Positions 9,107 through 16,524 of a DNA stretch of 64,000 nt are shown here, one piece after another (positions within the stretch are counted from its first letter, which is position 1; every line of letters begins with the position of its first letter). The position numbers were made by a program, and so were the translations under genes. Source of the DNA: Blautia coccoides. GTDB taxonomy: Bacteria; Bacillota; Clostridia; Lachnospirales; Lachnospiraceae. The stretch lies in NCBI RefSeq assembly GCF_034355335.1, contig NZ_CP136422.1, positions 1,863,001-1,927,000 on the forward strand. The letters run 5' to 3'. The notes under the pieces are model-generated. The model was not told the DNA's origin. It made no database searches and saw only the letters and a list, made by a program, of their open reading frames with translations.

Positions 9107-9945
9107 GGAAGAGAGACCATACAAAACTGAAATGTGTTATTTTGGCTGTATTAGTGGGACTTCTGCTTTTGGCCGCAGTTTTTGCCCAATACATTGTGCC
9201 CTATGATCCTTATGCACAGGATTTGGAACATGCGCTTCAGCCGCCGGGAGGGGCGCATTTATTGGGGACAGACCGATACGGAAGAGATATGCTTTCCCGG
9301 GTGATCATGGGAGGACAGACAACAATCTTTTCCTCTCTGGCGCTGGTGCTCATCATTATGGCAGTGGGAACTGTTATAGGGGTATTTTGCGGATATAAGG
9401 GAGGAAAAACGGACACTGTGCTCATGAGGATCTCCGATATCTTTCTGGCATTTCCGGGAATGGTTTTTGCTATTGCGGTGGCAGGGGTTACCGGGGGAGG
9501 GGTTATCAATGCAGTGGCTGCGCTGGCATGTATATCCTGGCCGAAATTTGCCAGGATCGCCAGAAGCCAGGTGATGACCCTGAAAGAAGCGCCTTTTATC
9601 GCGGCAGCCCGGTTGTCAGGCTGCAAAACGTGGAAGATCATCGGAAAGCATATGCTGCCAAATATTGCAGGACCGATCCTTATCACCGGTGTCCTGGATA
9701 TCGGTACTATGATGATGGAGATCGCGGGCCTGTCCTTTTTGGGACTGGGAGCAGTTCCCCCTATAGCAGAGTGGGGATCTATGATGAGCAGTGGAAGGAG
9801 TATGCTTCAGACGTCTCCCTGGGTGATCCTTGCCCCGGGTTTTGCAATATTTTTCACAGTTATGTTATTTAATCTGTTAGGCGATACCGTGAGGGACGTT
9901 ATGGATCCCCGCGGAAATAAAAAACAGAAAAGAAAAGGAGATTAG
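9103..9945 (+). CDS. ABC permease, DppC/NikC type
   Basis: Second permease subunit, 280 residues. The N-terminal membrane segment is followed by the family motif LLGTDRYGRDMLSRVI near residue 50. The coupling loop is EAPFIAAARLSGCKTWKII, followed by HMLPNIAGPI. With the preceding DppB-like protein it forms the membrane channel of the importer. The binding-protein gene follows after two bases. Confidence 0.9.
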   Translation: MRKRDHTKLKCVILAVLVGLLLLAAVFAQYIVPYDPYAQDLEHALQPPGGAHLLGTDRYGRDMLSRVIMGGQTTIFSSLALVLIIMAVGTVIGVFCGYKGGKTDTVLMRISDIFLAFPGMVFAIAVAGVTGGGVINAVAALACISWPKFARIARSQVMTLKEAPFIAAARLSGCKTWKIIGKHMLPNIAGPILITGVLDIGTMMMEIAGLSFLGLGAVPPIAEWGSMMSSGRSMLQTSPWVILAPGFAIFFTVMLFNLLGDTVRDVMDPRGNKKQKRKGD

Positions 9946-9947
9946 TC

Positions 9948-11549
9948 ATGTATAAAAAGAGATTGTTCAGCAGGAAAGCGGGGGCTGTATTACTGGCCCT
10001 CTGTATGACCACAGGTGTTTTATCCGGCTGCGGCGGCAGCGGCACAGAAGAGAAAGCAGGGACGGAAACAGAGACAAAGGGCAGCGCGTCAGGAGAAGGA
10101 AAGGTATTGAATTTCGGAGATACCACATTCAATGCAGAGAACGATGAATCGGATGTAAATCCTCACAACGGGTATTCCGGATGGGCTTGTATCCGCTATG
10201 GCATTGGGGAGACCCTGTTTAAATATTCCAAGGAAATGGAACCAGAACCATGGCTTGCAGAAGGGTATGAACTGGTGGATGAAAATACCTGGAAGATCAC
10301 TCTGCGGGAAAATGTGACTTTTACCAGCGGCCGCAAACTGGACGCCCAGGCAGTAAGGGAATGCCTGGATGACCTGGTAAGTGTTCATGAGAGGGCAAAA
10401 GGAGATCTAAAGATCAAGGAAACTACGGCGGATGGCCAGGTTTTGACTATAGTCACAGAAGAACCCGTTCCCGCGCTGATCAATTACCTGTCAGATCCCT
10501 ATGGATGTATCATAGACATGGATGCCGGCGTTACAGAGGACGGTAATGTGTCCGGAACAGGGCCTTATACTGCCAAGGAGGTAAAGACAGATATAGGCCT
10601 TACTTTAGTGAAAAATGAAAATTATTGGGATGGGGAGCCAAAGCTGGATACCATACATGTTAAGACTATTTCGGATGGGGATACCATGACCATGGCTATG
10701 CAGTCCGGTGAGCTTGACGCGGCCTATGGCCTTCCCTATGCCAGTCTGCCGCTGTTTTCGGGAGATTCCTATACCATATCTTCGGTAGAAACTTCACGCT
10801 CCTTCTTTGGACAGATCAATTATGACACTCCGGCGCTTCAGGATGAAAAGGTAAGAGAAGCCATTGCCATGTCAATTGATAAAGAAAATTTCACCAAGAC
10901 ACTTTTGGATGGAAACGGCACAGCGGCGGCAGGACCTTTCCCGGCAAACTTTGCTTTTGGAGATGATATGGTTACGGCACCGGGATATGAACCTGAGAAA
11001 GCAAAGAAGCTTTTGGAAGAGGCAGGCTGGAAGGACAGCGACGGGGACGGATATGTGGACAAGGACGGAGAGAACCTGACGATCCGCTGGGTCACATATC
11101 CAAGCCGGCAGGAACTTCCGCTGCTTGCGGAATCTGTGCAGGCCACTTTAAAAGAGATCGGTATCAAGGTGGATGTGAATTGTTCAGCCGATTTTCAGAG
11201 TTTTCTGGACAGCGGGGAGTGGGACATTTATGCAGGCGCGTTTGTCTGCGCACCCACAGGTGATCCGGAATACTTTTTTACCACACACTGTCTGGATGAA
11301 TCTTCAAAAAACCGCGGCGGTTATCACAGTGACAAGCTGGAGGAACTGGAAAAAGAGATGAAGTCTACCTTTGACACGGATGAGAGGGCAAAGCTGGCGG
11401 TGCAGATGACACAGACTATTTTGGATGACAATGCCTTTATTTTTGCCTCACATCTGAAAATGTCAATAGTATCCGCAAAAGGAGTAACCGGTTTGGAGGC
11501 ACATCCCTGCGATTATTATGAAATTACAGTGAATCTGGATAAAAACTAA
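9948..11549 (+). CDS. ABC transporter binding lipoprotein, family 5 (peptide/nickel/opine)
   Basis: Solute-binding protein of 533 residues, with lipobox LSGC and Cys at residue 28 and a Gly/Glu/Thr linker. Family-5 features are the early ETLFKY and PWLAEGYE segments, WKITLRENVTFTSG near residue 115, and KVREAIAMSIDKENF. A DSDGDGYVDKDGE loop resembles an EF-hand calcium site and is frequent in this family. It delivers substrate to the two permeases upstream. The substrate could be a short peptide, nickel chelate or opine-like compound. The neighbouring methyltransferases and deacylase favour a modified amino acid, but this is inference. Confidence 0.9.
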   Translation: MYKKRLFSRKAGAVLLALCMTTGVLSGCGGSGTEEKAGTETETKGSASGEGKVLNFGDTTFNAENDESDVNPHNGYSGWACIRYGIGETLFKYSKEMEPEPWLAEGYELVDENTWKITLRENVTFTSGRKLDAQAVRECLDDLVSVHERAKGDLKIKETTADGQVLTIVTEEPVPALINYLSDPYGCIIDMDAGVTEDGNVSGTGPYTAKEVKTDIGLTLVKNENYWDGEPKLDTIHVKTISDGDTMTMAMQSGELDAAYGLPYASLPLFSGDSYTISSVETSRSFFGQINYDTPALQDEKVREAIAMSIDKENFTKTLLDGNGTAAAGPFPANFAFGDDMVTAPGYEPEKAKKLLEEAGWKDSDGDGYVDKDGENLTIRWVTYPSRQELPLLAESVQATLKEIGIKVDVNCSADFQSFLDSGEWDIYAGAFVCAPTGDPEYFFTTHCLDESSKNRGGYHSDKLEELEKEMKSTFDTDERAKLAVQMTQTILDDNAFIFASHLKMSIVSAKGVTGLEAHPCDYYEITVNLDKN

Positions 11550-11576
11550 GAGACACAGAAAGAAAGGATCAAAGAT

Positions 11577-12362
11577 ATGGGACAGCCGATTTTAGCGGTG
11601 GAACATCTGCAGGTGTGTTATACGGGAAAACCTGTTCTGGAAGATGTCAGCCTGACCATTGAGCCGGGGCAGATCCTTGGAATCGTAGGGGAGAGCGGCA
11701 GCGGAAAGAGCACTTTGATCAAAGCTGCCATGGGACTTTTGGACAGTGACGGAGCAGTGACCGGAGGCCGTATCCTGTATAAGGACCAGGATATCACAGC
11801 GCTTAGAGGGGAAGAACTGCGCAGACTGCGGGGGCCTCAGATGGGAATGATATTCCAGAATACAGGGGCATCCCTTTGTCCCATCCGCACGATACAGGAC
11901 CAGCTTTTTGAAGCAGTTCTCCAACATGAGAAAATATCCAGACAGGAGATCAGGGAGCGGGCCATGGAATTGTTTGATAAAATGAAGCTGGCAGACGGGG
12001 ACAGAATATTGAAAAGCTATCCCTTTGAACTGTCAGGCGGCATGAATCAGAGAGTGGGCATCATGATGGCCATGATCCTGCAGCCGTCCCTGCTCTTTGG
12101 TGACGAGCCTACCAGCGCTCTGGATGTGACGGTGCAGGCTCAGGTAGTGCGGGAAATGATGAAGATGAGGGAACTGTTCGGCACAACCATTGTTATTGTG
12201 ACACACAATATTGGCGTGGTGGAATATATGGCGGACAAGGTGGCTGTCATGCACAGGGGCAGACTGGTGGAATATGGTGATACAAAAGAGGTGATGCACC
12301 ATCCCCAAAAAGAATATACCCGCAGGCTGATCAGCGCTGTGCTGCGGATCCACAGAGGTTAG
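11577..12362 (+). CDS. ABC ATPase, DppD/NikD type
   Basis: ATP-binding subunit of 261 residues. Walker A is GESGSGKST near residue 40, the signature is LSGGMNQRVGI, Walker B is LLFGDEPTSALD, and the switch His lies in IVTHNIGVV. The C-terminal end (YTRRLISAVLRI) is typical of this family. The next ATPase starts two bases after this stop, so the two are surely co-translated. Confidence 0.92.
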   Translation: MGQPILAVEHLQVCYTGKPVLEDVSLTIEPGQILGIVGESGSGKSTLIKAAMGLLDSDGAVTGGRILYKDQDITALRGEELRRLRGPQMGMIFQNTGASLCPIRTIQDQLFEAVLQHEKISRQEIRERAMELFDKMKLADGDRILKSYPFELSGGMNQRVGIMMAMILQPSLLFGDEPTSALDVTVQAQVVREMMKMRELFGTTIVIVTHNIGVVEYMADKVAVMHRGRLVEYGDTKEVMHHPQKEYTRRLISAVLRIHRG

Positions 12363-12364
12363 GC

Positions 12365-13120
12365 ATGGGAAAAATACTGGAAGTAAAAAATTTGAAAAAG
12401 ACATTTTATAAGGCAAAAAAAGCATATACGGCTGTGGATGATGTGAGCTTTTCTGTGGGGGAGGCCTCCTGCGTGGGTATAGTGGGGGAGAGCGGCTGCG
12501 GAAAAAGCACTACAGCCAGGATGGTGACACGCCTTACAGAACCGGACTCGGGAAGTATTCTTCTGTATGGGCAGGAGATGATGGGAGCCGGAAAAAGACA
12601 GTTGAGAGATCTGTATAAAAATGTGCAGATAGTATTCCAGACACCTCAGGATTCCTTTGACCCCAGGCGAAGTCTGGGTGATGGGATTATGGAGGGAATG
12701 ATAAATTACGGGATCAAGAGAAAAGACGCACAAAAGAGGATGAGAGAACTGCTGGCTATGGTGGAGCTGGAAGAAAAGTACGCGGCCCGCTATCCCCATG
12801 AAGTCAGCGGAGGTCAGTGTCAGAGGGCAGCTATAGCAAGAGCGCTGGCTGTGGAACCACGTCTGCTCATCTGCGATGAAGCTACCAGCGCTCTGGATGT
12901 GACAGTGCAGTCCCAGATAATAGGACTGCTTCAAAGGCTGAAGGAGGAAATGGGGCTTTCCATTCTGCTGATCTGCCATGATCTGGCGCTTGTACAGAAT
13001 TTCTGTGACTATGTGCTGGTGATGTACCAGGGGAAAATTGTGGAAGAAGGCACCCCGGATGAGGTGATCATTCATCCGAAACAAGAGTATACAAAATTAT
13101 TGATCGATTCTGTGTTGTGA
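12365..13120 (+). CDS. ABC ATPase, DppF/NikE type
   Basis: Second ATPase subunit of 251 residues. Walker A is GESGCGKST, the signature VSGGQCQRAAIARAL, Walker B LLICDEATSALD, and the H-loop ILLICHDLALV. The Q-loop segment VFQTPQDSFDPRRSLGD carries the DPR element usual for DppF/OppF. It completes a five-subunit importer (two permeases, binding protein, two ATPases) and is the last gene of the operon. The convergent LysR gene ends only 17 bases away. Confidence 0.92.
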   Translation: MGKILEVKNLKKTFYKAKKAYTAVDDVSFSVGEASCVGIVGESGCGKSTTARMVTRLTEPDSGSILLYGQEMMGAGKRQLRDLYKNVQIVFQTPQDSFDPRRSLGDGIMEGMINYGIKRKDAQKRMRELLAMVELEEKYAARYPHEVSGGQCQRAAIARALAVEPRLLICDEATSALDVTVQSQIIGLLQRLKEEMGLSILLICHDLALVQNFCDYVLVMYQGKIVEEGTPDEVIIHPKQEYTKLLIDSVL

Positions 13121-13137
13121 GGTCTGCCTTTTATAAA

Positions 13138-14019
13138 TCAGGCATTATTAAAATATTCCAGGAATTTATTAGCTGCCGCGGAGGTGCTCTGCTGTTCGGT
13201 GTAAGCCAGAACCAGATGCCTTTCGGGCAGCTCTTCTTTTATTTCAAGGCGGTACAGTCCTTTTTTTCTCTGCTCCAGGACAAAGTCCGGCACAAAGGCG
13301 ATCCCAAGGCCGATGTACGCCAGATCAAGAAGCAGGTCATTACTGGACAGTTCCACCTCAGGTGTGAGATTCAGGCCTTTCTGGAGAAAGAGGCTGTGCA
13401 GAAACTCACTGGTAGTGCTCTTTTTGCTGAGCATGAGGAGGGGGTACCGGTGCAGTTCAGTCAGGGACAGTTTCCTGTCCGTAAAGTCAAAATAATGCTT
13501 ATTTGCGGCAAAGACATCCCGGAAGGTCAGGATTGTCTTGTAGTGTTCTTTTATCCGAAGCCTTGAGTTGGGATAATTGCAGACAATGAAATCCACCTGT
13601 CTGTTTTCCAACAGTTCCACACATCCAATGGAAGTGGCATTGGTGACTTTGATATGGATATCCGGGAATTCCTGGTGGAAACGCCGCAGATAGGGCACGA
13701 GAAAATAGCGGCAGATAGTGTCGCTGGCCCCGATCCTGAGAGGCGCTTCCGCGGAAGCTGTGTGCATGAGCTGGTTCTCACCCTGGAGAAGCAGAGAGAC
13801 AGCCGGCTGCACGTGGCGGAAAAGAGTCTCTCCCTCTGGGGTCAGCTCCACTTTTTTTGTGTTGCGGACAAAGAGAGGGTGCCCAAGCTTCTGCTCCAGG
13901 GATTTTATGGACTGGCTCACCGCTGACTGGGAGATAAAGAGCTGTCTGGAAGCCTCCGAAAAGCTCAGGGTGGAAGCTACATGGTAAAATACTTTATATA
14001 GTTCAAAGCTGATATCCAT
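13138..14019 (-). CDS. LysR-family transcriptional regulator
   Basis: Regulator of 293 residues. The N-terminal winged helix (FYHVASTLSFSEASRQLFISQSAVSQSIKSLE) is followed by a two-lobe effector domain from about residue 90. The start ATG is preceded by GAGAGGAA. It is encoded 21 bases after the MFS gene on the same strand, so the two form a unit and the MFS carrier is the likely target. Control of the convergent ABC operon cannot be excluded. Confidence 0.9.
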   Translation of the reverse strand: MDISFELYKVFYHVASTLSFSEASRQLFISQSAVSQSIKSLEQKLGHPLFVRNTKKVELTPEGETLFRHVQPAVSLLLQGENQLMHTASAEAPLRIGASDTICRYFLVPYLRRFHQEFPDIHIKVTNATSIGCVELLENRQVDFIVCNYPNSRLRIKEHYKTILTFRDVFAANKHYFDFTDRKLSLTELHRYPLLMLSKKSTTSEFLHSLFLQKGLNLTPEVELSSNDLLLDLAYIGLGIAFVPDFVLEQRKKGLYRLEIKEELPERHLVLAYTEQQSTSAAANKFLEYFNNA

Positions 14020-14040
14020 AAAATTCCTCTCATTCTGAGC

Positions 14041-15285
14041 CTATTCCTGGCTCCTTAAGTCTCTGGCCGCGGCAGTGTCTGCTGTCTTTTTGTCTGCAGG
14101 ATGCTTTTCTTTTGCGGAATTTTTGTGCAGTCCCAGCATGATCAGGAATAAGATCACCGGGAAGATCAGGGCTGCCAGGATACCTGTCTTCATGGAGCCT
14201 GCCGCATCCGTTACGAATCCCACAACAGACGGTCCGGCAGAACAGCCCACGTCACCGGCCAGCGCAAACATAGCGTACATCATAGTGCCGCCGCCCCGGC
14301 AGAGGGCTGCGCCCAGGGAGAAAACTCCGGGCCACATAAGACCCACGGAGAAGCCGCAAAGTGCGCAGCCGGCCAGGGATAAAAGCGGTATAGGGGACAG
14401 GCTGGTGATGAGATATCCAACGATACACAGCGCACTGGTACCCAGCAGGCCGTGGCGGATATTCAGCTTATCGCCCTTGATTCCGTACAGAAGCCGTGAA
14501 AGTCCCATGAAAAAGGCAAAGGCACAGGGGCCCAGAAGGTCGCCTACTGTCTTGCTGACCCCGAGCCCGTCTTCGGCGAATAGAGAGGACCACTGGCTTA
14601 CAGCTTGTTCCGATGCACCGGCACATATCATCAGCAGAAAGAGGACCCAGAAAATACCGCTTTTGAAAATCCCTCCGGGGATTTTCGTCTCCTCGTCATC
14701 GCCCTCAATGCTGTAGATGGGGATTTTAATAAACATCAGACAGGTGAACAGCGGAACCAAAGCCCAAAGAGCCGGGAGATACCGCCAGGAATCAATGCCC
14801 GCTGCCACAAAGAACAGGGTGGAGAGGATTACCACGCCCATGTGCCCCCAGCAGTAGAAGGAGTGGAGAAGGCTCATGGCAGATTCCTTATTCTCACTGG
14901 GACAGGACTCCACAATGGGGCTTACGATAACCTCCAAGATACCGCCGCCCACTGCGTTGAACGCCATACAGATAAGGATGCCTGTGTAGGCGTTGGGAAG
15001 AAGAAAAGGAAGCCAGGCAAAGCCTGTAAGACCAAGGGTGGTGACAATGAAGGATGTGATTCCTACTGCCCGGTATCCCACTTTTTTTATGATTCCCGGT
15101 GCCAGGAAATCTATGAGGATCTGGATGCAGAAATTCACGGTGATCAGCAGGCTGATCTTCTCCAGTGAGATGCCGAACTGGTTGTGGAACGTGAGGAACA
15201 AAAGGGGCGGCAGATTGTTGACGATTGCCTGTGTGATGTAGCCGAGATAGCAGCTGTATATGGTGTGTTTCGCGGTTAGTTTCAT
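14041..15285 (-). CDS. MFS transporter
   Basis: Major facilitator of 414 residues with about 12 membrane segments and a charged C-terminal tail (KEKHPADKKTADTAA). The frame is open to 15330, but ATG 15285 has AAAGGAG upstream and starts MKLTAKHTIYSCYLGYI at the first membrane helix. The family resembles FucP/YitG-like or small-sugar carriers, but no substrate can be assigned. It is transcribed towards the LysR gene. Confidence 0.85.
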   Translation of the reverse strand: MKLTAKHTIYSCYLGYITQAIVNNLPPLLFLTFHNQFGISLEKISLLITVNFCIQILIDFLAPGIIKKVGYRAVGITSFIVTTLGLTGFAWLPFLLPNAYTGILICMAFNAVGGGILEVIVSPIVESCPSENKESAMSLLHSFYCWGHMGVVILSTLFFVAAGIDSWRYLPALWALVPLFTCLMFIKIPIYSIEGDDEETKIPGGIFKSGIFWVLFLLMICAGASEQAVSQWSSLFAEDGLGVSKTVGDLLGPCAFAFFMGLSRLLYGIKGDKLNIRHGLLGTSALCIVGYLITSLSPIPLLSLAGCALCGFSVGLMWPGVFSLGAALCRGGGTMMYAMFALAGDVGCSAGPSVVGFVTDAAGSMKTGILAALIFPVILFLIMLGLHKNSAKEKHPADKKTADTAAARDLRSQE

Positions 15286-15372
15286 GTGGAGTCTCCTTTG
15301 TAATAGTGATGGCTTATTTGAGTTTAGCAAAGGGGGTGGGACAAGTCAATGGGATTGGGGAAAAACATTTTG

Positions 15373-15426
15373 GAAAACTGGAAGCGGACGGAAAACTGGA
15401 AGCGGACAGAAAACTGGAAGCGGACG
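15373..15426. repeat. Three tandem 18-bp repeats
   Basis: The unit GAAAACTGGAAGCGGACG occurs three times in a row (15373-15390, 15391-15408, 15409-15426). Only one base differs, the last base of the middle copy. It abuts the left arm of the long inverted repeat. Confidence 0.9.
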
Positions 15427-15627
15427 GAAGTGTATGGGAGAGGGGCCGGGGAGCCATATGCCTGTGAGCGAAGCGTTCCGCTGCCATGGAGCTAACCAGC
15501 TCCCAGATACTAAATTCATCGGCAGAGGCCTCTTCATTAAGTATCTGGGGCAGGTGGGTCTCCCTGGCGCTCCACTGTACATCGCTCACAGGCATATGGC
15601 TCCCCGGCCCCTCTCCCATACACTTCC
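15426..15627. repeat. Long palindromic element with 46-bp perfect arms
   Basis: Bases 15426-15471 are the exact reverse complement of 15582-15627 (46 of 46). Inside lies a second perfect pair, CCCAGATACT (15502-15511) with AGTATCTGGG (15540-15549), and a small GGAGCT/AGCTCC pair near 15488-15503. As RNA this would fold into one long rod with branches. No coding frame of its own is convincing; the open frames seen on both strands are mirror products of the palindrome. It may be a non-autonomous mobile repeat or a structured RNA. About 130 bases of unremarkable sequence follow before the next promoter. Confidence 0.85.
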
Positions 15628-15768
15628 TGGTTTTGGATGTCGGCAGGATATGGAGTTGTTGGGTGTGGGGGATGGCGTGGTTGTTTTTTGGGGAGGTGGT
15701 TGTTTAAGAGGGTTTAAGGATTCTGTTTTTTGAGGGTATTATTTGCTTTGTTGATAAAAATTGTCGAC

Positions 15769-15797
15769 TTGACATTTTTATATATATGTTGTAGTAT
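15769..15797 (+). promoter_or_regulatory. Promoter of the antisense RNA
   Basis: Perfect TTGACA (15769-15774), a 17-base spacer and TAGTAT (15792-15797). Predicted start is about 15804. It drives the short RNA that ends at the terminator at 15840-15880. Confidence 0.75.
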
Positions 15798-15803
15798 ATT
15801 ATT

Positions 15804-15880
15804 AGTAGGAAAGATACTATGTGTATTATGACACAAAGGGAATCCCCGAAGAGTGGTGGCTCTTCGGGGATTCTTTTTTT
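15804..15880 (+). ncRNA. Candidate antisense antitoxin RNA (par/Fst-like arrangement)
   Basis: A short transcript of about 77 nt between a consensus promoter and a strong terminator. Two 10-nt blocks, GATACTATGT (15813-15822) and ATTATGACAC (15825-15834), recur as direct repeats in the plus strand at 15986-15995 and 16001-16010. They are therefore complementary to the mRNA of the minus-strand peptide gene. The second block covers the ribosome site to start-codon gap. Convergent transcription, paired repeats and a shared terminator hairpin match the layout of the pAD1 par (RNA I/RNA II) type I toxin-antitoxin. Function is inferred. Confidence 0.7.
15840..15880. terminator. Terminator of the antisense RNA, possibly used from both sides
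   Basis: A perfect 14-bp stem (15840-15853 with 15860-15873) and a 6-base loop, followed by seven T on the plus strand. On the minus strand the hairpin is followed by only a weak T run, but it lies about 45 bases past the peptide stop and could end that mRNA as well. Confidence 0.9.
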
Positions 15881-15918
15881 ACTTTTAGGGCAGAATAACC
15901 CAGGCTAGCTGTTGAAGT

Positions 15919-16002
15919 TTATTTTCTGTCTAACCATTTGCCGATATAATAGCATATTATACCAGCCAAAACAGAAATCAGAAAGGATACTATGTATTGC
16001 AT
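15919..16002 (-). CDS. Small membrane toxin-like peptide, 27 residues
   Basis: Minus-strand ATG at 16002 to TAA at 15919. The peptide begins MQYIVSFLISVLAG, continues with a hydrophobic stretch and ends GKWLDRK: one membrane helix with a short charged tail. This is the build of Fst/Ldr/PepA1-type type I toxins, many of which end in a W-L-D segment. The ribosome site AGGAGGGAGG lies 7-8 bases upstream, very strong for so small a frame. Its promoter faces the crRNA-like gene. A convergent antisense RNA overlaps its start region in sequence, and a Cascade target with PAM sits just upstream of its -35 box. Toxicity is predicted, not shown. Confidence 0.75.
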   Translation of the reverse strand: MQYIVSFLISVLAGIICYYIGKWLDRK

Positions 16003-16044
16003 TATGACACCTCCCTCCTGCTGGAAAAAGTCAACAGCAATTAT

Positions 16045-16073
16045 ATTATAAAATAAACCTTCTAGAAATTCAA
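16045..16073 (-). promoter_or_regulatory. Promoter of the toxin-like peptide
   Basis: On the minus strand TTGAAT (16073-16068), a 17-base spacer and a perfect TATAAT (16050-16045). Transcription would begin near 16038 and give a leader of about 36 bases. Confidence 0.75.
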
Positions 16074-16092
16074 TATACAATATATCTAAGAA
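16056..16092 (-). promoter_or_regulatory. Predicted Cascade target: TTC PAM and seed match to the crRNA-like RNA
   Basis: On the minus strand TTC (16092-16090) is followed by TTAGATATATTGTA (16089-16076). The spacer-like sequence of the crRNA-like gene begins TTAGAAATATTGTA (16233-16246). Thirteen of 14 positions agree; the sole difference is position 6, which type I crRNAs flip out and do not pair. After position 14 the match ends. Type I-C systems use a 5' TTC PAM. A bound Cascade would cover the -35 box at 16068-16073. Partial, seed-only pairing is what CreA antitoxin RNAs use to repress without cleavage. Confidence 0.75.
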
Positions 16093-16097
16093 TTCAA

Positions 16098-16126
16098 TTG
16101 CTGTTTTTGTTAGTTTATGTTAAAAT
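16098..16126 (+). promoter_or_regulatory. Promoter of the crRNA-like RNA
   Basis: TTGCTG (16098-16103), 17 bases, TAAAAT (16121-16126). It is divergent from the peptide promoter, and the two -35 boxes are only 24 bases apart, with the PAM and seed target between them. Confidence 0.6.
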
Positions 16127-16200
16127 AAAAATGTAAAAATTTAAGTGCTTGGCGTGGAGTAAAATTGTAAAAAGATATTAACTCTTTTTTTAGATGCCAA

Positions 16201-16232
16201 GTCGTCATCTTTGCGGTGATGTGAATTGAAAT
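16201..16232 (+). CRISPR. Single degenerate type I-C-like CRISPR repeat (no array)
   Basis: A 32-base stretch with the size and form of a type I-C repeat. It starts GTCG, has a stem CATC (16206-16209)/GATG (16218-16221) around a TTTGCGGT loop, then TGTGAATTGAAAT, where canonical repeats have CGTGGATTGAAAT. Stem bases differ from the usual I-C repeat on both sides in a compensating way, so pairing is kept. Only one copy is present, so it is not an array. No canonical repeat was found elsewhere in the window by eye. Confidence 0.8.
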
Positions 16233-16259
16233 TTAGAAATATTGTAGTGCTATAAGAAA

Positions 16260-16304
16260 AATAAGCTGCCGTATTAGATATGGTTTTTAAGCGGCAGCCT
16301 TATT
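16260..16304 (+). terminator. Terminator of the crRNA-like RNA
   Basis: AATAAGCTGCCG (16260-16271) pairs with CGGCAGCCTTATT (16292-16304) with one bulged base. Flanking A-rich and T-rich sides could extend the stem. Confidence 0.6.
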
Positions 16305-16429
16305 CTTCGGTTGATTTTATTCTGCTCTTTGAAAACAGGTTATTATCGTATTGGGTTCATGCAGAGGTAATATAAGTGGCGAAATAGAAAGCTTTATTAA
16401 TATTTAATGCATTAAAACTTTTAGATTAA

Positions 16430-16495
16430 TATAATTTATACATAATGAGCTGCTGCTTAATGATCATTGGTAAATCATTGGGGATCAGCTTTTTT
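16430..16495 (+). promoter_or_regulatory. cas operon promoter -10 box and possible attenuator
   Basis: TATAAT at 16430-16435 has no good -35 partner. Downstream, AGCTG (16448-16452) can pair with CAGCT (16486-16490), with inner AATGAT/ATCATT pairing, followed by TTTTTT before the cas5 ribosome site. This could be a leaky terminator that limits cas expression. The interval 16309-16430 shows nothing else. Confidence 0.35.
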
Positions 16496-16524
16496 AATTT
16501 GACTGTAAGAGGAGGTTATAGAAA

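Larger units (their letters stand above)
16133..16308 (+). ncRNA. CreA-like antitoxin RNA (crRNA-like regulator of the peptide)
   Basis: Predicted transcript of about 175 nt. A leader hairpin (CTTGGCGT at 16148-16155 with ATGCCAAG at 16194-16201) is followed by one degenerate type I-C repeat (16201-16232), a spacer-like stretch from 16233, and a terminator at 16260-16304. No second repeat is visible. Cas5 would be expected to cut the repeat and leave a handle ending ATTGAAAT. The spacer-like part targets the peptide promoter with a proper PAM. This is the architecture of CreA in CRISPR-regulated toxin-antitoxin modules, first described with a haloarchaeal type I-B system. Confidence 0.75.

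Noticed and set aside
15330..15733. Open frames on both strands through the palindromic block
   Set aside because: They are mirror products of the inverted repeat, without ribosome sites or recognisable domains.
16418..16430. A second possible target of the crRNA-like RNA at the cas promoter (TTAGA next to the -10 box)
   Set aside because: Only five seed bases agree, positions 7 and 8 mismatch, and the preceding bases are CTT rather than TTC.
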